DNA of 32,573 nt, taken from a virus. This document shows positions 14,332 to 20,826 of this stretch, one piece after another. Where the stretch lies: positions 1 to 32,573 of the IMG/VR virus record IMGVR_UViG_3300002144_000193. One strand, written 5' to 3'. Both the position numbers and the translations under genes were made by a program. Below the pieces are notes generated by a model, which had not been told where the DNA came from, did not search any database, and saw only the letters and a list, made by a program, of their open reading frames with translations. How positions within the stretch are numbered: the first letter of the stretch is position 1; each line of letters begins with the position of its first letter.

Positions 14332-15114
14332 ATGCAGATTGAACATATTACTAGAAATAAACCAAACAAACACTGGTCTACACAACACTCGTTGGATGCC
14401 TATGTCTACAAAGACGTATATTCTGATGCTATGTATTCTCAAATCGAACAAACTGTTCTTTCGCAACTAGATACTACCAACACATCTACCTACAAAACAC
14501 ACGGGACTTCTTTTTCGCATCAGAACAAAAAGTTTCACGTTATCTCACATAAACAAAACGACAGAAATCAACTAGTCGTTTATGATTTGACATTTGAAAA
14601 AGACTATTGGCATCAAACTAAAGATACGATACACGATTGGTCCTGGCAACATCTAAGAACTAACATTCACCCGTTATTCTATCGTCATTTAAATATACTT
14701 AAAAATTTAGAGCCTTTTGCTGACGAACCTGATGCATGGGTTCCGTATCGTTGGCATTTTAACTATAACACTTATACTAAATATTTGGCATTACACACAG
14801 ATATGGCTAATACATATTTTAATACACCTAGTTCGCATACTGCAAGAGCAAGGTCTGTAACATTTTATCTACATGATTATGTAGAGAATGGAGGCGGTGA
14901 GTTTTATACATTAAATGGCGACTTTGTTTACCGACCTAAGAAAAATGAAGCACTATGCATCAATGGCAATGGAATAGTACACGGCGTTAATTCACATATG
15001 GGCATTGATGGCAAACCACGATTAGCGTTTACTGTGCGTTGGGCCCACAAAGGCGATTTGTACTTACCCGGACATCCAGATAAAACATTATATAATTTAG
15101 GATTACCTACATGA
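14332..15114 (+). CDS. Prolyl-4-hydroxylase-like 2OG-Fe(II) oxygenase
   Basis: This 260-aa protein carries the iron triad H155-T-D157 (LALHTDMAN) and H217 (GNGIVHGV), with R230 (KPRLAFTVRW) as the 2-oxoglutarate ligand. RARSVTFYLHDYVENGGGEF is the typical core strand pair of P4H-like enzymes. The N-terminal 130 residues are unassigned. The substrate is unknown. It begins with a leaderless-type start after ACTAAATA and overlaps the GNAT gene by 4 nt (ATGA), so the two are translated together. Confidence 0.8.
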   Translation: MQIEHITRNKPNKHWSTQHSLDAYVYKDVYSDAMYSQIEQTVLSQLDTTNTSTYKTHGTSFSHQNKKFHVISHKQNDRNQLVVYDLTFEKDYWHQTKDTIHDWSWQHLRTNIHPLFYRHLNILKNLEPFADEPDAWVPYRWHFNYNTYTKYLALHTDMANTYFNTPSSHTARARSVTFYLHDYVENGGGEFYTLNGDFVYRPKKNEALCINGNGIVHGVNSHMGIDGKPRLAFTVRWAHKGDLYLPGHPDKTLYNLGLPT

Positions 15115-15629
15115 TATGTTATAAACGAATTACTTGGGAAGAAATTCTTCCTATTTGGGAAGAGCATTTGACAACAATGTCTACTGAACCGACTAGTGCT
15201 ATGTGCTTTTTCTTAGGAGATGATAATCAGCCGGCGTATGATTTAAAGAATATGCAGTTTACTCCTACATTTTGGGGTGCATTTCACAATGATAAATTAG
15301 TAGGTGTAAATTCTGGACACATGTGTGTAGACAGATTGTACAGATCACGAGGGTTAGTTGTCTTGCCAGAATATCGTGGTCTAGGCTTAGGTCAAAAGCT
15401 ATTAATGAAGACAATAGCACAAGCAAAACAGGAAAAAGCAATAGTATGTTGGAGTTATCCAAAACTAGACATTCTACATACTTACATGTCGGTGCATTTT
15501 AGTCGAAAAAATCCATACTTTAACTTCCTAGATATGGAAACGATAGAGACATTAAATACTAGAGCGGCGTATATCATAGACGAAAAGGGCATAGATGCCT
15601 ATCACAAAGAATATTATAAAAAAGTATAA
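15111..15629 (+). CDS. GNAT-family N-acetyltransferase
   Basis: The 172-aa protein contains FWGAFHNDKLVGVNSGHM (beta strands of the GNAT core) and VLPEYR-GLGLGQKLL, where R89-x-x-G-x-G is the acetyl-CoA pyrophosphate-binding motif A. A C-terminal segment (DILHTYMSVHFSRKNPYF) provides the later strands. It would acetylate an amine on an unknown acceptor. The start overlaps the oxygenase stop; together they could install two modifications on the same product. A terminator hairpin follows 28 nt after the stop. Confidence 0.8.
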   Translation: MICYKRITWEEILPIWEEHLTTMSTEPTSAMCFFLGDDNQPAYDLKNMQFTPTFWGAFHNDKLVGVNSGHMCVDRLYRSRGLVVLPEYRGLGLGQKLLMKTIAQAKQEKAIVCWSYPKLDILHTYMSVHFSRKNPYFNFLDMETIETLNTRAAYIIDEKGIDAYHKEYYKKV

Positions 15630-15657
15630 TTATACGCTACTTTTTGAATTTTAGGAA

Positions 15658-15677
15658 AAGCCGTTTTTACACGGCTT
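15658..15677. terminator. Bidirectional terminator-like hairpin
   Basis: AAGCCGT (15658-15664) pairs with ACGGCTT (15671-15677) around a 6-nt loop. T-rich sequence follows on both sides. It separates the convergent GNAT and speD genes. Confidence 0.65.
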
Positions 15678-15681
15678 AGTT

Positions 15682-16065
15682 TTATGATTGACTAACTTGA
15701 TGTAGACCGTGTTCTCTGTCTAAAAATTTCCATTCAACTTTGGTGGGTTCCCATTCTGCTAATTCTGCAAAGATTAATTCTTTGTCAAATGGTCCGCATG
15801 TGTATACGTCTAATTGCACGAGTGCAGGGTTGGCTTCGTCCCATACATGAATTGCAATGTGACTAGTTTCGATAATGACAACTCCGGTTACACCCTTGTT
15901 GCCTGGTACGTCTACGTATGCTGTAATAGGGCCTTGGCAAACTTTCATGCCAATCTTATCTACTAATTGATTTAACCAACCATGAACCCAACTTGCGGTC
16001 TTAGGCGGATTGTTTACTTCTGCACGAATAATTAAGTGTTTGTGTTCAGGTACTACGACTGACAT
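15682..16065 (-). CDS. speD: S-adenosylmethionine decarboxylase (prokaryotic SpeD type)
   Basis: The 127-aa length fits the bacterial/archaeal SpeD class. IIETSHIAIHVWDE holds the self-cleavage site before S68 (which becomes the pyruvoyl group) and H73 in the ESH-xxx-HTW pattern. LDVYTCGPFD contains the conserved catalytic C90. The enzyme decarboxylates S-adenosylmethionine to feed spermidine synthesis. speD is a known auxiliary gene in marine T4-like phages. ATG 16065 has AAGGAG nearby, and a CATAAATA late motif lies about 60 nt upstream. No spermidine synthase is in the window, so the product would go to host enzymes. Confidence 0.88.
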   Translation of the reverse strand: MSVVVPEHKHLIIRAEVNNPPKTASWVHGWLNQLVDKIGMKVCQGPITAYVDVPGNKGVTGVVIIETSHIAIHVWDEANPALVQLDVYTCGPFDKELIFAELAEWEPTKVEWKFLDREHGLHQVSQS

Positions 16066-16124
16066 TATTATCTCCTTCTTGTTAGTTTTATAATAATATG
16101 CCTAAAGTACTCAAGGCGTCACTG

Positions 16125-16132
16125 TATTTATG
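16125..16132 (-). promoter_or_regulatory. Late promoter core (CATAAATA) for speD
   Basis: CATAAATA on the minus strand predicts a start near 16119 and a leader of about 54 nt with AAGGAG before the speD ATG. It abuts the terminator of the upstream gene, which insulates the two units. Confidence 0.5.
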
Positions 16133-16139
16133 ACGAAAA

Positions 16140-16170
16140 AAAAGCACTGTAAAATATCCACAGTGCTTTT
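16140..16170 (-). terminator. Rho-independent terminator
   Basis: An 11-bp perfect stem (AAAAGCACTGT at 16140-16150 with ACAGTGCTTTT at 16160-16170) encloses a 9-nt loop. On the minus strand it continues into a run of eight T, so it ends the outer-membrane protein transcript. Confidence 0.88.
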
Positions 16171-16187
16171 TAAAGTGTGAGTCTGTT

Positions 16188-16844
16188 TTAGAATGTATAA
16201 ACGTAGTTTACAAATAGATTGTCTTCGTCTAACAGTCCAGAAGCATCATCGGCAGTAAAGTCAGTATAACCAACTTTAACTGTTCCCTTAAGAGCATCAA
16301 AACTTTTAGAGATTGCCCAATGTGTTCCTTGTCCTTCTGCATCACCATACGCCATGTCAACAACTTTTAACAAGCCTGTTGAAAATTCTGTATAGTCAGA
16401 TGCTTCGTCTTGTCCCATATAATGAGCCACTGTAACACCTGCTAGTGTAGCAGAAATTAGGATTTCTTCATAGTCTAAAGATGAGTTTCCGCGGTATCCG
16501 TAGTCTATATAGGCTACATTAAAACCAACGTGCTTCCAATCTTTTTTGAGGCCGACAACAGTATCGATTTCGTGTTCGGCTTTACCGTCACCAAAATCAA
16601 CTTCTGATACCCAAGCACTTGCGTATACACCACCTATAATATCAGCATCTATTGATGCAGACAATACGTGATTACCTTCGTGCTGTGAGATTCCTCTGAA
16701 GACATAATCTGATCCTATGCCAACACTGCCACTAAATGTGGATGCGTTGACTCCGTTTGCAATACAAACTAGTGATAATGCTATCACTAATTTAATTACG
16801 TTGTCAAAATGATCTTTTAAAAGACCTTTAAGTTTCTCTAACAT
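16188..16844 (-). CDS. TorF/Gcw_chp-type putative outer-membrane porin
   Basis: The 218-aa protein has a basic N-terminus, a hydrophobic segment at about 17-30 (VIKLVIALSLVCIANG) and a likely signal peptidase site after NA near residue 34. The mature part starts with FSGSVGIGSDYVFRGISQ, the signature of the Gcw_chp (PF09694, TorF-like) family. It continues as alternating amphipathic strands and ends NLFVNYVYTF, an aromatic C-terminus typical of beta-barrels. It would be exported to the host outer membrane. ATG 16844 is preceded by AAGGAG and AAGGAAAT. It follows a one-TM gene by 58 nt and is closed by a strong terminator. A phage copy suggests envelope alteration during infection. Confidence 0.8.
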   Translation of the reverse strand: MLEKLKGLLKDHFDNVIKLVIALSLVCIANGVNASTFSGSVGIGSDYVFRGISQHEGNHVLSASIDADIIGGVYASAWVSEVDFGDGKAEHEIDTVVGLKKDWKHVGFNVAYIDYGYRGNSSLDYEEILISATLAGVTVAHYMGQDEASDYTEFSTGLLKVVDMAYGDAEGQGTHWAISKSFDALKGTVKVGYTDFTADDASGLLDEDNLFVNYVYTF

Positions 16845-16902
16845 ATTTCCTTTCTCCTTGCGTTTAAAACAATTGTTATTATTAAATAAGATGGGTTAGT
16901 TC

Positions 16903-17052
16903 TTATTTGCGGTTGGTATTTTTAGAATTAGAAGGTGATCCTGATCCTGATCCTGATCCTGATCCGCCAACTTTCTTATCTTTTCTTTTTTTCATTACGA
17001 AAAAAATGACCGCGCCGACAATAACTATTGCGAGTATTGTTTGAAAATCCAT
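16903..17052 (-). CDS. Small one-TM protein with Gly-Ser linker (49 aa)
   Basis: The frame starts MDFQTILAIVIVGAVIFFVM, a single hydrophobic helix of about 16 residues with a very short N-terminus. Then comes a KKRKDKK cluster, a (GS)5 run and a polar tail ending NTNRK. GGAGG lies 7 nt before the ATG, strong support for translation. The basic stop-transfer cluster suggests the N-terminus outside and the tail in the cytoplasm. The size and charge recall small phage membrane proteins such as holins or inhibitors, but no family is recognised. The next gene downstream is the porin-like gene, probably in one operon. Confidence 0.75.
   Translation of the reverse strand: MDFQTILAIVIVGAVIFFVMKKRKDKKVGGSGSGSGSGSPSNSKNTNRK
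16937..16966. repeat. GATCCT hexanucleotide tandem repeat
   Basis: Four GATCCT units and one GATCCG encode the (GS)5 linker of the 49-aa membrane protein. Unit gain or loss would keep the frame and only change linker length. Confidence 0.9.
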
Positions 17053-17077
17053 ATAATTTCCTCCATTAAATTTTCGG

Positions 17078-17104
17078 TTACAGAACTACTGATTGCAATT
17101 CCAT
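17078..17104 (-). CDS. Possible leaderless minicistron (8 aa)
   Basis: ATG 17102-17104 begins MELQSVVL and stops at TAA, 26 nt before the 49-aa gene. It lies exactly 5 nt after GGTAAATA, the same geometry as the leaderless genes in the window. The coding assignment rests only on that arrangement; it may be a leader peptide or chance. Confidence 0.3.
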   Translation of the reverse strand: MELQSVVL

Positions 17105-17109
17105 ACTAA

Positions 17110-17117
17110 TATTTACC
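17110..17117 (-). promoter_or_regulatory. Late promoter core (GGTAAATA)
   Basis: GGTAAATA on the minus strand precedes the 49-aa membrane protein and porin-like genes. The rest of 17118-17204 is AT-rich with imperfect TAGTA repeats, and I see no gene in it. Confidence 0.5.
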
Positions 17118-17204
17118 GTTTTTTGTGGTGTTAAAGTAGTATCATACAATATATAGTAGTATATTATTACTTATTAATTGGGATATAGGAAAGAAATTTC
17201 AAAA

Positions 17205-17936
17205 TTAAAAAGTATTGAAATCGACAAATGCTTTTTCAATTACATATTGTCCTTGTTCTCGGTTTGACCCTTCTGTCATGCCCATCTCTTTACACCAATC
17301 AACTACATCATAATTGAATTGTAGATTGCCACATGCCATAACTCTATCATCTTCTTTTAAGAATCTAAAGTTAATTCTTTCATCACCTTCTCCTGTAACA
17401 AGAGCAGTGTATTCAAGTTTGTCTTTGAGTATTTCATGGATGTCTGGCTCTGTATCTGCGAACGCATTCTTTAGTTCATCATAGTAAGCCAAGTCTTTAC
17501 TGTCTCTCACACTGTGAACTAAGTGTATGTGATCAAATCGTTCTATGATATCAAGGTCTTTGATTGTTGACATGAAGGGAGCAAGACCAGTGCCAGTTGC
17601 TAACAAAACTAATCGTTTGCCACCATCTGATAAAAAATCATTGCGTAATGTTCCTGTACACTTAGGCAAGAGTAGAAGTTCATCACCTTCTTTAGCGTTT
17701 GCTAATTCGTTAGTAAGAGGGCCTACATTCTTAATGCTTAGAAACTCTAAGTAGTCAGCCCAAGGAGGACTAACAATGCTATATGCTCTAATAACATTTT
17801 TACCATACTTAACACTCTTAAGGCCGATCATCGCAAACTCACCAGAGTTAAATTTGAATGAATCACTTCTAGTTGTTCTAAAACTAAAAGTTCGATCTGA
17901 CCAATGTGTTACTTTTGTTATCGTTTCTTTTAACAT
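17205..17936 (-). CDS. fpr: Ferredoxin/flavodoxin-NADP+ reductase
   Basis: The 243-aa protein has an FAD domain with R50-AYSIVS (FAD binding) and IKNVGPLT. The NADP domain has LLATGTGLAPFMSTIKD near 111-127 and MACGNLQFNYDV. The C-terminus QGQYVIEKAFVDF matches the conserved end of bacterial Fpr. It moves electrons between NADPH and ferredoxin or flavodoxin. In a phage it could support radical SAM chemistry, Fe-S assembly or ribonucleotide reduction (inference). ATG 17936 has TAGGA upstream. It is downstream of tRNA-Leu in the unit driven from 18458. Confidence 0.9.
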   Translation of the reverse strand: MLKETITKVTHWSDRTFSFRTTRSDSFKFNSGEFAMIGLKSVKYGKNVIRAYSIVSPPWADYLEFLSIKNVGPLTNELANAKEGDELLLLPKCTGTLRNDFLSDGGKRLVLLATGTGLAPFMSTIKDLDIIERFDHIHLVHSVRDSKDLAYYDELKNAFADTEPDIHEILKDKLEYTALVTGEGDERINFRFLKEDDRVMACGNLQFNYDVVDWCKEMGMTEGSNREQGQYVIEKAFVDFNTF

Positions 17937-17954
17937 AAATTCCTATACATAATA

Positions 17955-18041
17955 TGGTACGAGTGGCCGGACTTGAACCGGCACAATATTTCTATCGAGG
18001 GATTTTAAGTCCCTTGTGTCTACCAATTCCACCACACTCGC
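17955..18041 (-). tRNA. tRNA-Leu (anticodon TAA)
   Basis: An 87-nt class II tRNA. Acceptor GCGAGTG pairs with CACTCGT (a G-T first pair). The anticodon stem is GGGAC-side/GTCCC-type with loop containing TAA, followed by a long variable arm and a T stem GCCGG/CCGGC. CCA is encoded. It reads UUA, a codon favoured in AT-rich genomes. Its 5' end directly follows the stop codon of the 69-aa gene. Confidence 0.93.
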
Positions 18042-18251
18042 TTAATTTTGTTTACCCCATTCAAGTTTTTCTTCTAGTGCGACTTGAACACCGTGTATGT
18101 AATCTCTATCTTCTTCACTTAGCACTTCCCAAGCAAAGGTAACTTTGTCTAATAAGTCTGTTACTTTTTCAGGTTCAGCAAGATGTTCGTTTGCTTCCAT
18201 GATGCGTTGTATCTCATCCATTCTCGCAGTCAACTTTTCTCGTAATTTCAT
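18042..18251 (-). CDS. Conserved T4-like phage protein (69 aa)
   Basis: A highly charged helical protein beginning MKLREKLTARMDEIQRIMEAN and containing KVTFAWEVLSEEDRDYIHG, a pattern I associate with short uncharacterised proteins next to tRNAs in T4-like marine phages. GAGAG lies just before the ATG. Its TAA stop is immediately followed by tRNA-Leu, so tRNA processing would trim the mRNA right at the stop codon. Function unknown. Confidence 0.8.
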   Translation of the reverse strand: MKLREKLTARMDEIQRIMEANEHLAEPEKVTDLLDKVTFAWEVLSEEDRDYIHGVQVALEEKLEWGKQN

Positions 18252-18270
18252 AGACTCTCTCTGTAGTAAA

Positions 18271-18344
18271 TGGTGGAGAATAAGAGAGTCGAACTCTTAA
18301 CTGCTCCGTGCAAGGGAGCCGTGATCCCATTTCACCAATTCCCC
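18271..18344 (-). tRNA. tRNA-Ala (anticodon TGC)
   Basis: A 74-nt cloverleaf. Acceptor GGGGAAT pairs with ATTCTCC and includes the G3-U70 pair that marks alanine tRNAs. The anticodon stem is GCTCC/GGAGC with loop CTTGCAC (anticodon TGC), and the T stem is AAGAG/CTCTT. CCA is encoded. Confidence 0.95.
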
Positions 18345-18350
18345 AGAAAT

Positions 18351-18426
18351 TGGAGCTCGGAACAGGAATCGAACCTGCGACCTGAGGTTTACAAAACCCC
18401 TGCTCTACCTACTGAGCTATCCGAGC
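18351..18426 (-). tRNA. tRNA-Thr (anticodon TGT)
   Basis: A 76-nt cloverleaf. Acceptor GCTCGGA pairs with TCCGAGC. The anticodon loop is TTTGTAA with anticodon TGT, and the T stem is GCAGG/CCTGT around TTCGATT. CCA is encoded. It is the first gene of the tRNA/FNR unit. Confidence 0.95.
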
Positions 18427-18457
18427 GTTTACAATCATTGTCTATTATTTAGATCAA

Positions 18458-18485
18458 ATTATAGCATACAAAATAAATTTGTCAA
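18458..18485 (-). promoter_or_regulatory. Strong sigma70 promoter for the tRNA/FNR unit
   Basis: On the minus strand, TTGACA (18480-18485), a 16-nt spacer ending TGC and a perfect TATAAT (18458-18463) give a consensus -35 and an extended -10. The predicted start is near 18451. It would drive tRNA-Thr, tRNA-Ala, the 69-aa gene, tRNA-Leu and probably the reductase. Confidence 0.85.
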
Positions 18486-18500
18486 CGACATGTTTTCCCA

Positions 18501-18508
18501 AATAAATA
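18501..18508 (+). promoter_or_regulatory. Late promoter core (AATAAATA)
   Basis: AATAAATA ends exactly 5 nt before ATG 18514, and no Shine-Dalgarno is present. The predicted transcript begins at the AUG. It is divergent from the early tRNA promoter 16 bp away. Confidence 0.6.
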
Positions 18509-18513
18509 CTAGT

Positions 18514-19068
18514 ATGGATCAACAATCATTCTCTCACGGACAAACACAAAGCAAACTTTGGCTATGCGAAAACATAGAACCATTGCTACCAAATAATGCA
18601 GTTGTTGCAATATTAGGGTGCTGGTATAACATGTTAGGTTTTATGCTTATAACTCGTAACCAAGACTACTATCAGCATGTCTTGGGCTTAGATATCGCTT
18701 CAGAAGCGATTACAGGGGCTAATACGCTGTGTGAAGGGTATATGTTTGGCTATGGCACTACAAAGATTAATAACAAATGTGCTGATGCAAACACTTATAA
18801 TCTACAAGGATATAATGTAGTAATTAACTGTAGCACAGAGCATATGACTAACGAATGGTTTGACAATATTGATCCAAATGCACTTGTCTGTTTGCAAACA
18901 AGTGACCATGATAACCAAGAAGAACCATGGTTAATTAGTAATCCAACCAAGAGCCTAGATGAGTTTGTCGCAAAGTATCCTATGCGAGAGATATTATATT
19001 CGGGGAGTAAATTCTTCCAATATCCAGATGTCAGTTATAATAGACACATGATTATTGGAAGAAAATAA
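18514..19068 (+). CDS. SAM-dependent methyltransferase-like protein
   Basis: A 184-aa Rossmann-type protein: VVAILGCWYNMLGFML at about 31-45 is the motif I position, VLGLDIASEAI supplies the acidic residue after strand 2 (D60), and YNVVINCSTEHMT is the motif IV position. The N-terminal helix-rich segment MDQQSFSHGQTQSKLWLCEN is typical of small class I methyltransferases. The glycine pattern of motif I is weak, so SAM binding is not certain. The frame opens upstream at 18490, but ATG 18514 fits the late promoter spacing. It ends back to back with the convergent peroxiredoxin gene. Confidence 0.6.
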   Translation: MDQQSFSHGQTQSKLWLCENIEPLLPNNAVVAILGCWYNMLGFMLITRNQDYYQHVLGLDIASEAITGANTLCEGYMFGYGTTKINNKCADANTYNLQGYNVVINCSTEHMTNEWFDNIDPNALVCLQTSDHDNQEEPWLISNPTKSLDEFVAKYPMREILYSGSKFFQYPDVSYNRHMIIGRK

Positions 19069-19656
19069 TTATAAAGTACAACCACCGACTTCACGTCCAG
19101 CTGGTGTATTCGCACATGCTTGGATAGCATCTAACACTCGTAGAGTCTCTTGTGCTGATCGTCCTGTGCTTAGATCGTTTACAGTAACATGCTGAATTAC
19201 ATTGTGTGGGTCAACAATAAAGGTAGCACGTAAACATGCTCCTGCAGGATTAAAGAAGATACCTAACTGTCTGCATAGACTATAGTTATGAACTTCACCA
19301 CCATCGCCCATGTAACTTCGTTGAGTATCTGCAAACTGATTATGTTTGATTTCTCGCAGACCAGGATGTTCTTTCTGCCATGCTAGTTTACAAAATTCAT
19401 TATCAGTACTACCTGTCAATAAAACTGTGTCTCTACTTTCAAATTCATCATTTAATGAATCATAATCTATGATTTCCGTTGGACAAACAAATGTAAAGTC
19501 TTTTGGATAGAACATTAGAATCTTCCATTTACCTTCAAAAGATGTTTCATTAATCTCAAAGAACTGATCTGTGTCTGGTTGACCTGGTTTAACCCCTGTT
19601 ACTTTAAACGGTGCTAGTTTATCACCTACTGTTTTCATTCCTGCGTTACCTGGCAT
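19069..19656 (-). CDS. 2-Cys peroxiredoxin (AhpC/Prx1 type)
   Basis: The 195-aa protein has the peroxidatic site DFTFVCPTEI (C58), then GACLRATFIVDP and HVTVNDLSTGRSAQETLRVLDA, all typical of the Prx1/AhpC group. C193 in the closing GGCTL is a candidate resolving cysteine. It reduces hydrogen peroxide or alkyl peroxides and needs a thiol or AhpF-type reductant, probably from the host. The frame extends to an ATG at 19683, but I choose ATG 19656 (MPGNAGMKTVG) because AGGAG lies 8 nt upstream and the longer start overlaps the late motif at 19685. Confidence 0.92.
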   Translation of the reverse strand: MPGNAGMKTVGDKLAPFKVTGVKPGQPDTDQFFEINETSFEGKWKILMFYPKDFTFVCPTEIIDYDSLNDEFESRDTVLLTGSTDNEFCKLAWQKEHPGLREIKHNQFADTQRSYMGDGGEVHNYSLCRQLGIFFNPAGACLRATFIVDPHNVIQHVTVNDLSTGRSAQETLRVLDAIQACANTPAGREVGGCTL

Positions 19657-19684
19657 TAATAATACTCCTGTGTGTATGCCCATG

Positions 19685-19692
19685 TATTTACA
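19685..19692 (-). promoter_or_regulatory. Late promoter core (TGTAAATA) for peroxiredoxin
   Basis: TGTAAATA on the minus strand predicts a start near 19679, giving a 23-nt leader with AGGAG before ATG 19656. This conventional leader contrasts with the leaderless neighbours. Confidence 0.5.
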
Positions 19693-19698
19693 CTAGTT

Positions 19699-20715
19699 TT
19701 ATCGCATAAAAATATTTTTTAGAGTTTGAGGCTGAATTATTTTTTTAATCTTCCAAACGTCTTCTCCAGAAAATGGCTTTTCAGTACAAAGCGAGACTGT
19801 AAATTTATAGGTTCCAGCTTTAGACAATTTAAAGAAAGTACTCCATTTCCATGGCGGTGCACCATCTTTTAAATGTAATGTTTTATCAGTAGAAGATATT
19901 TTATTATCAATTGCTACTGTAACTTGTTTGTCTTCATCTAAATGTATTTCAAATGACACATCATCTGGTAAATGGTCTTTGTTTATGCTAACAATATCTT
20001 TTAGTGTTTGATCTGGTTTGATATCTACCGCATTCAGTTCGGCATATATTTTAAACGAAGGCATGAAACCAGTATGTTGGATGATTGGTCTGGGACGAAA
20101 GGCATCGGCATGAGTTGGGTTCCTATCAAAATTTAGCAATGCTTCACTAAACTTAGGAAGCAACAATGCGTCTTCATCTAGCATATTATGTTTGACAGGC
20201 TGTGTTACTTGATCTTCTACTTCGCCTGTTACAAGATCAAAGTGTGAGTTCCATACATGTACGTCACAATGTAATCGATCAGGTATACTGATAGCATCGT
20301 CTTTAAAGAACTTATGTTTTGCACAGTTCTTCCAAACTGTATATTGTCCTTCGTCAAACAATGATTCTCCTACTAATTCACTAACCAAAACATCAATCGA
20401 TTGTTCTGGTATCATGTCTATGATTTGTTCGTTAGGGAATCTTCCAGTGATTACTTTGAATTTAGATTGATCGTAGCAACTTTCTAGTGCGAATTGTGCT
20501 ACTTTAGCAGATTGTTCTATTTGTTCTACTGCATAAACGAATTTAGCACCATGTTCTAGTGCGTATGCCGCAAGTAATCCAGTGCCTGAGCCTACATCAA
20601 GTACTACTTTGCCCTTAACATGCTTCTTTAATGCATCATAAAAGAACTGATTTCTCAACTTATCGTTAAGCATTGTGACATATAGACCGAAAATTCTTTG
20701 ATTTAACTCTATCAT
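19699..20715 (-). CDS. Protein arginine methyltransferase (PRMT)-like protein
   Basis: The 338-aa protein has a class I SAM domain with VLDVGSGTGLLAAYALEHGA (motif I, about 38-57) and AVEQ (end of strand 2). SELVGESLFDE, with E113 and E122, has exactly the spacing of the PRMT double-E loop. Near 287-298, PPWKWSTFFKL sits where PRMTs have the THW loop, with T-H replaced. The C-terminal half is a beta-rich barrel-like region, as in PRMTs. These enzymes methylate arginine in proteins; the altered THW loop leaves this unproven. The frame opens with TTG 20730, but ATG 20713-20715 fits, 4 nt after GAGTAAATA and without a Shine-Dalgarno. Confidence 0.72.
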   Translation of the reverse strand: MIELNQRIFGLYVTMLNDKLRNQFFYDALKKHVKGKVVLDVGSGTGLLAAYALEHGAKFVYAVEQIEQSAKVAQFALESCYDQSKFKVITGRFPNEQIIDMIPEQSIDVLVSELVGESLFDEGQYTVWKNCAKHKFFKDDAISIPDRLHCDVHVWNSHFDLVTGEVEDQVTQPVKHNMLDEDALLLPKFSEALLNFDRNPTHADAFRPRPIIQHTGFMPSFKIYAELNAVDIKPDQTLKDIVSINKDHLPDDVSFEIHLDEDKQVTVAIDNKISSTDKTLHLKDGAPPWKWSTFFKLSKAGTYKFTVSLCTEKPFSGEDVWKIKKIIQPQTLKNIFMR

Positions 20716-20719
20716 GTTG

Positions 20720-20727
20720 TATTTACT
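20720..20727 (-). promoter_or_regulatory. Late promoter core (AGTAAATA)
   Basis: AGTAAATA on the minus strand ends 4 nt before the PRMT-like ATG at 20715. The same AGTAAATACA string precedes the metallopeptidase ATG at 9931. Confidence 0.55.
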
Positions 20728-20826
20728 CAATATTTTTTCTGGAAATTAATTTTTAGGCATATATACTTATAGATGTCACAAAAAAGACACACAAGCGACA
20801 CACATGTTACAAGGAGAAAATAACAC

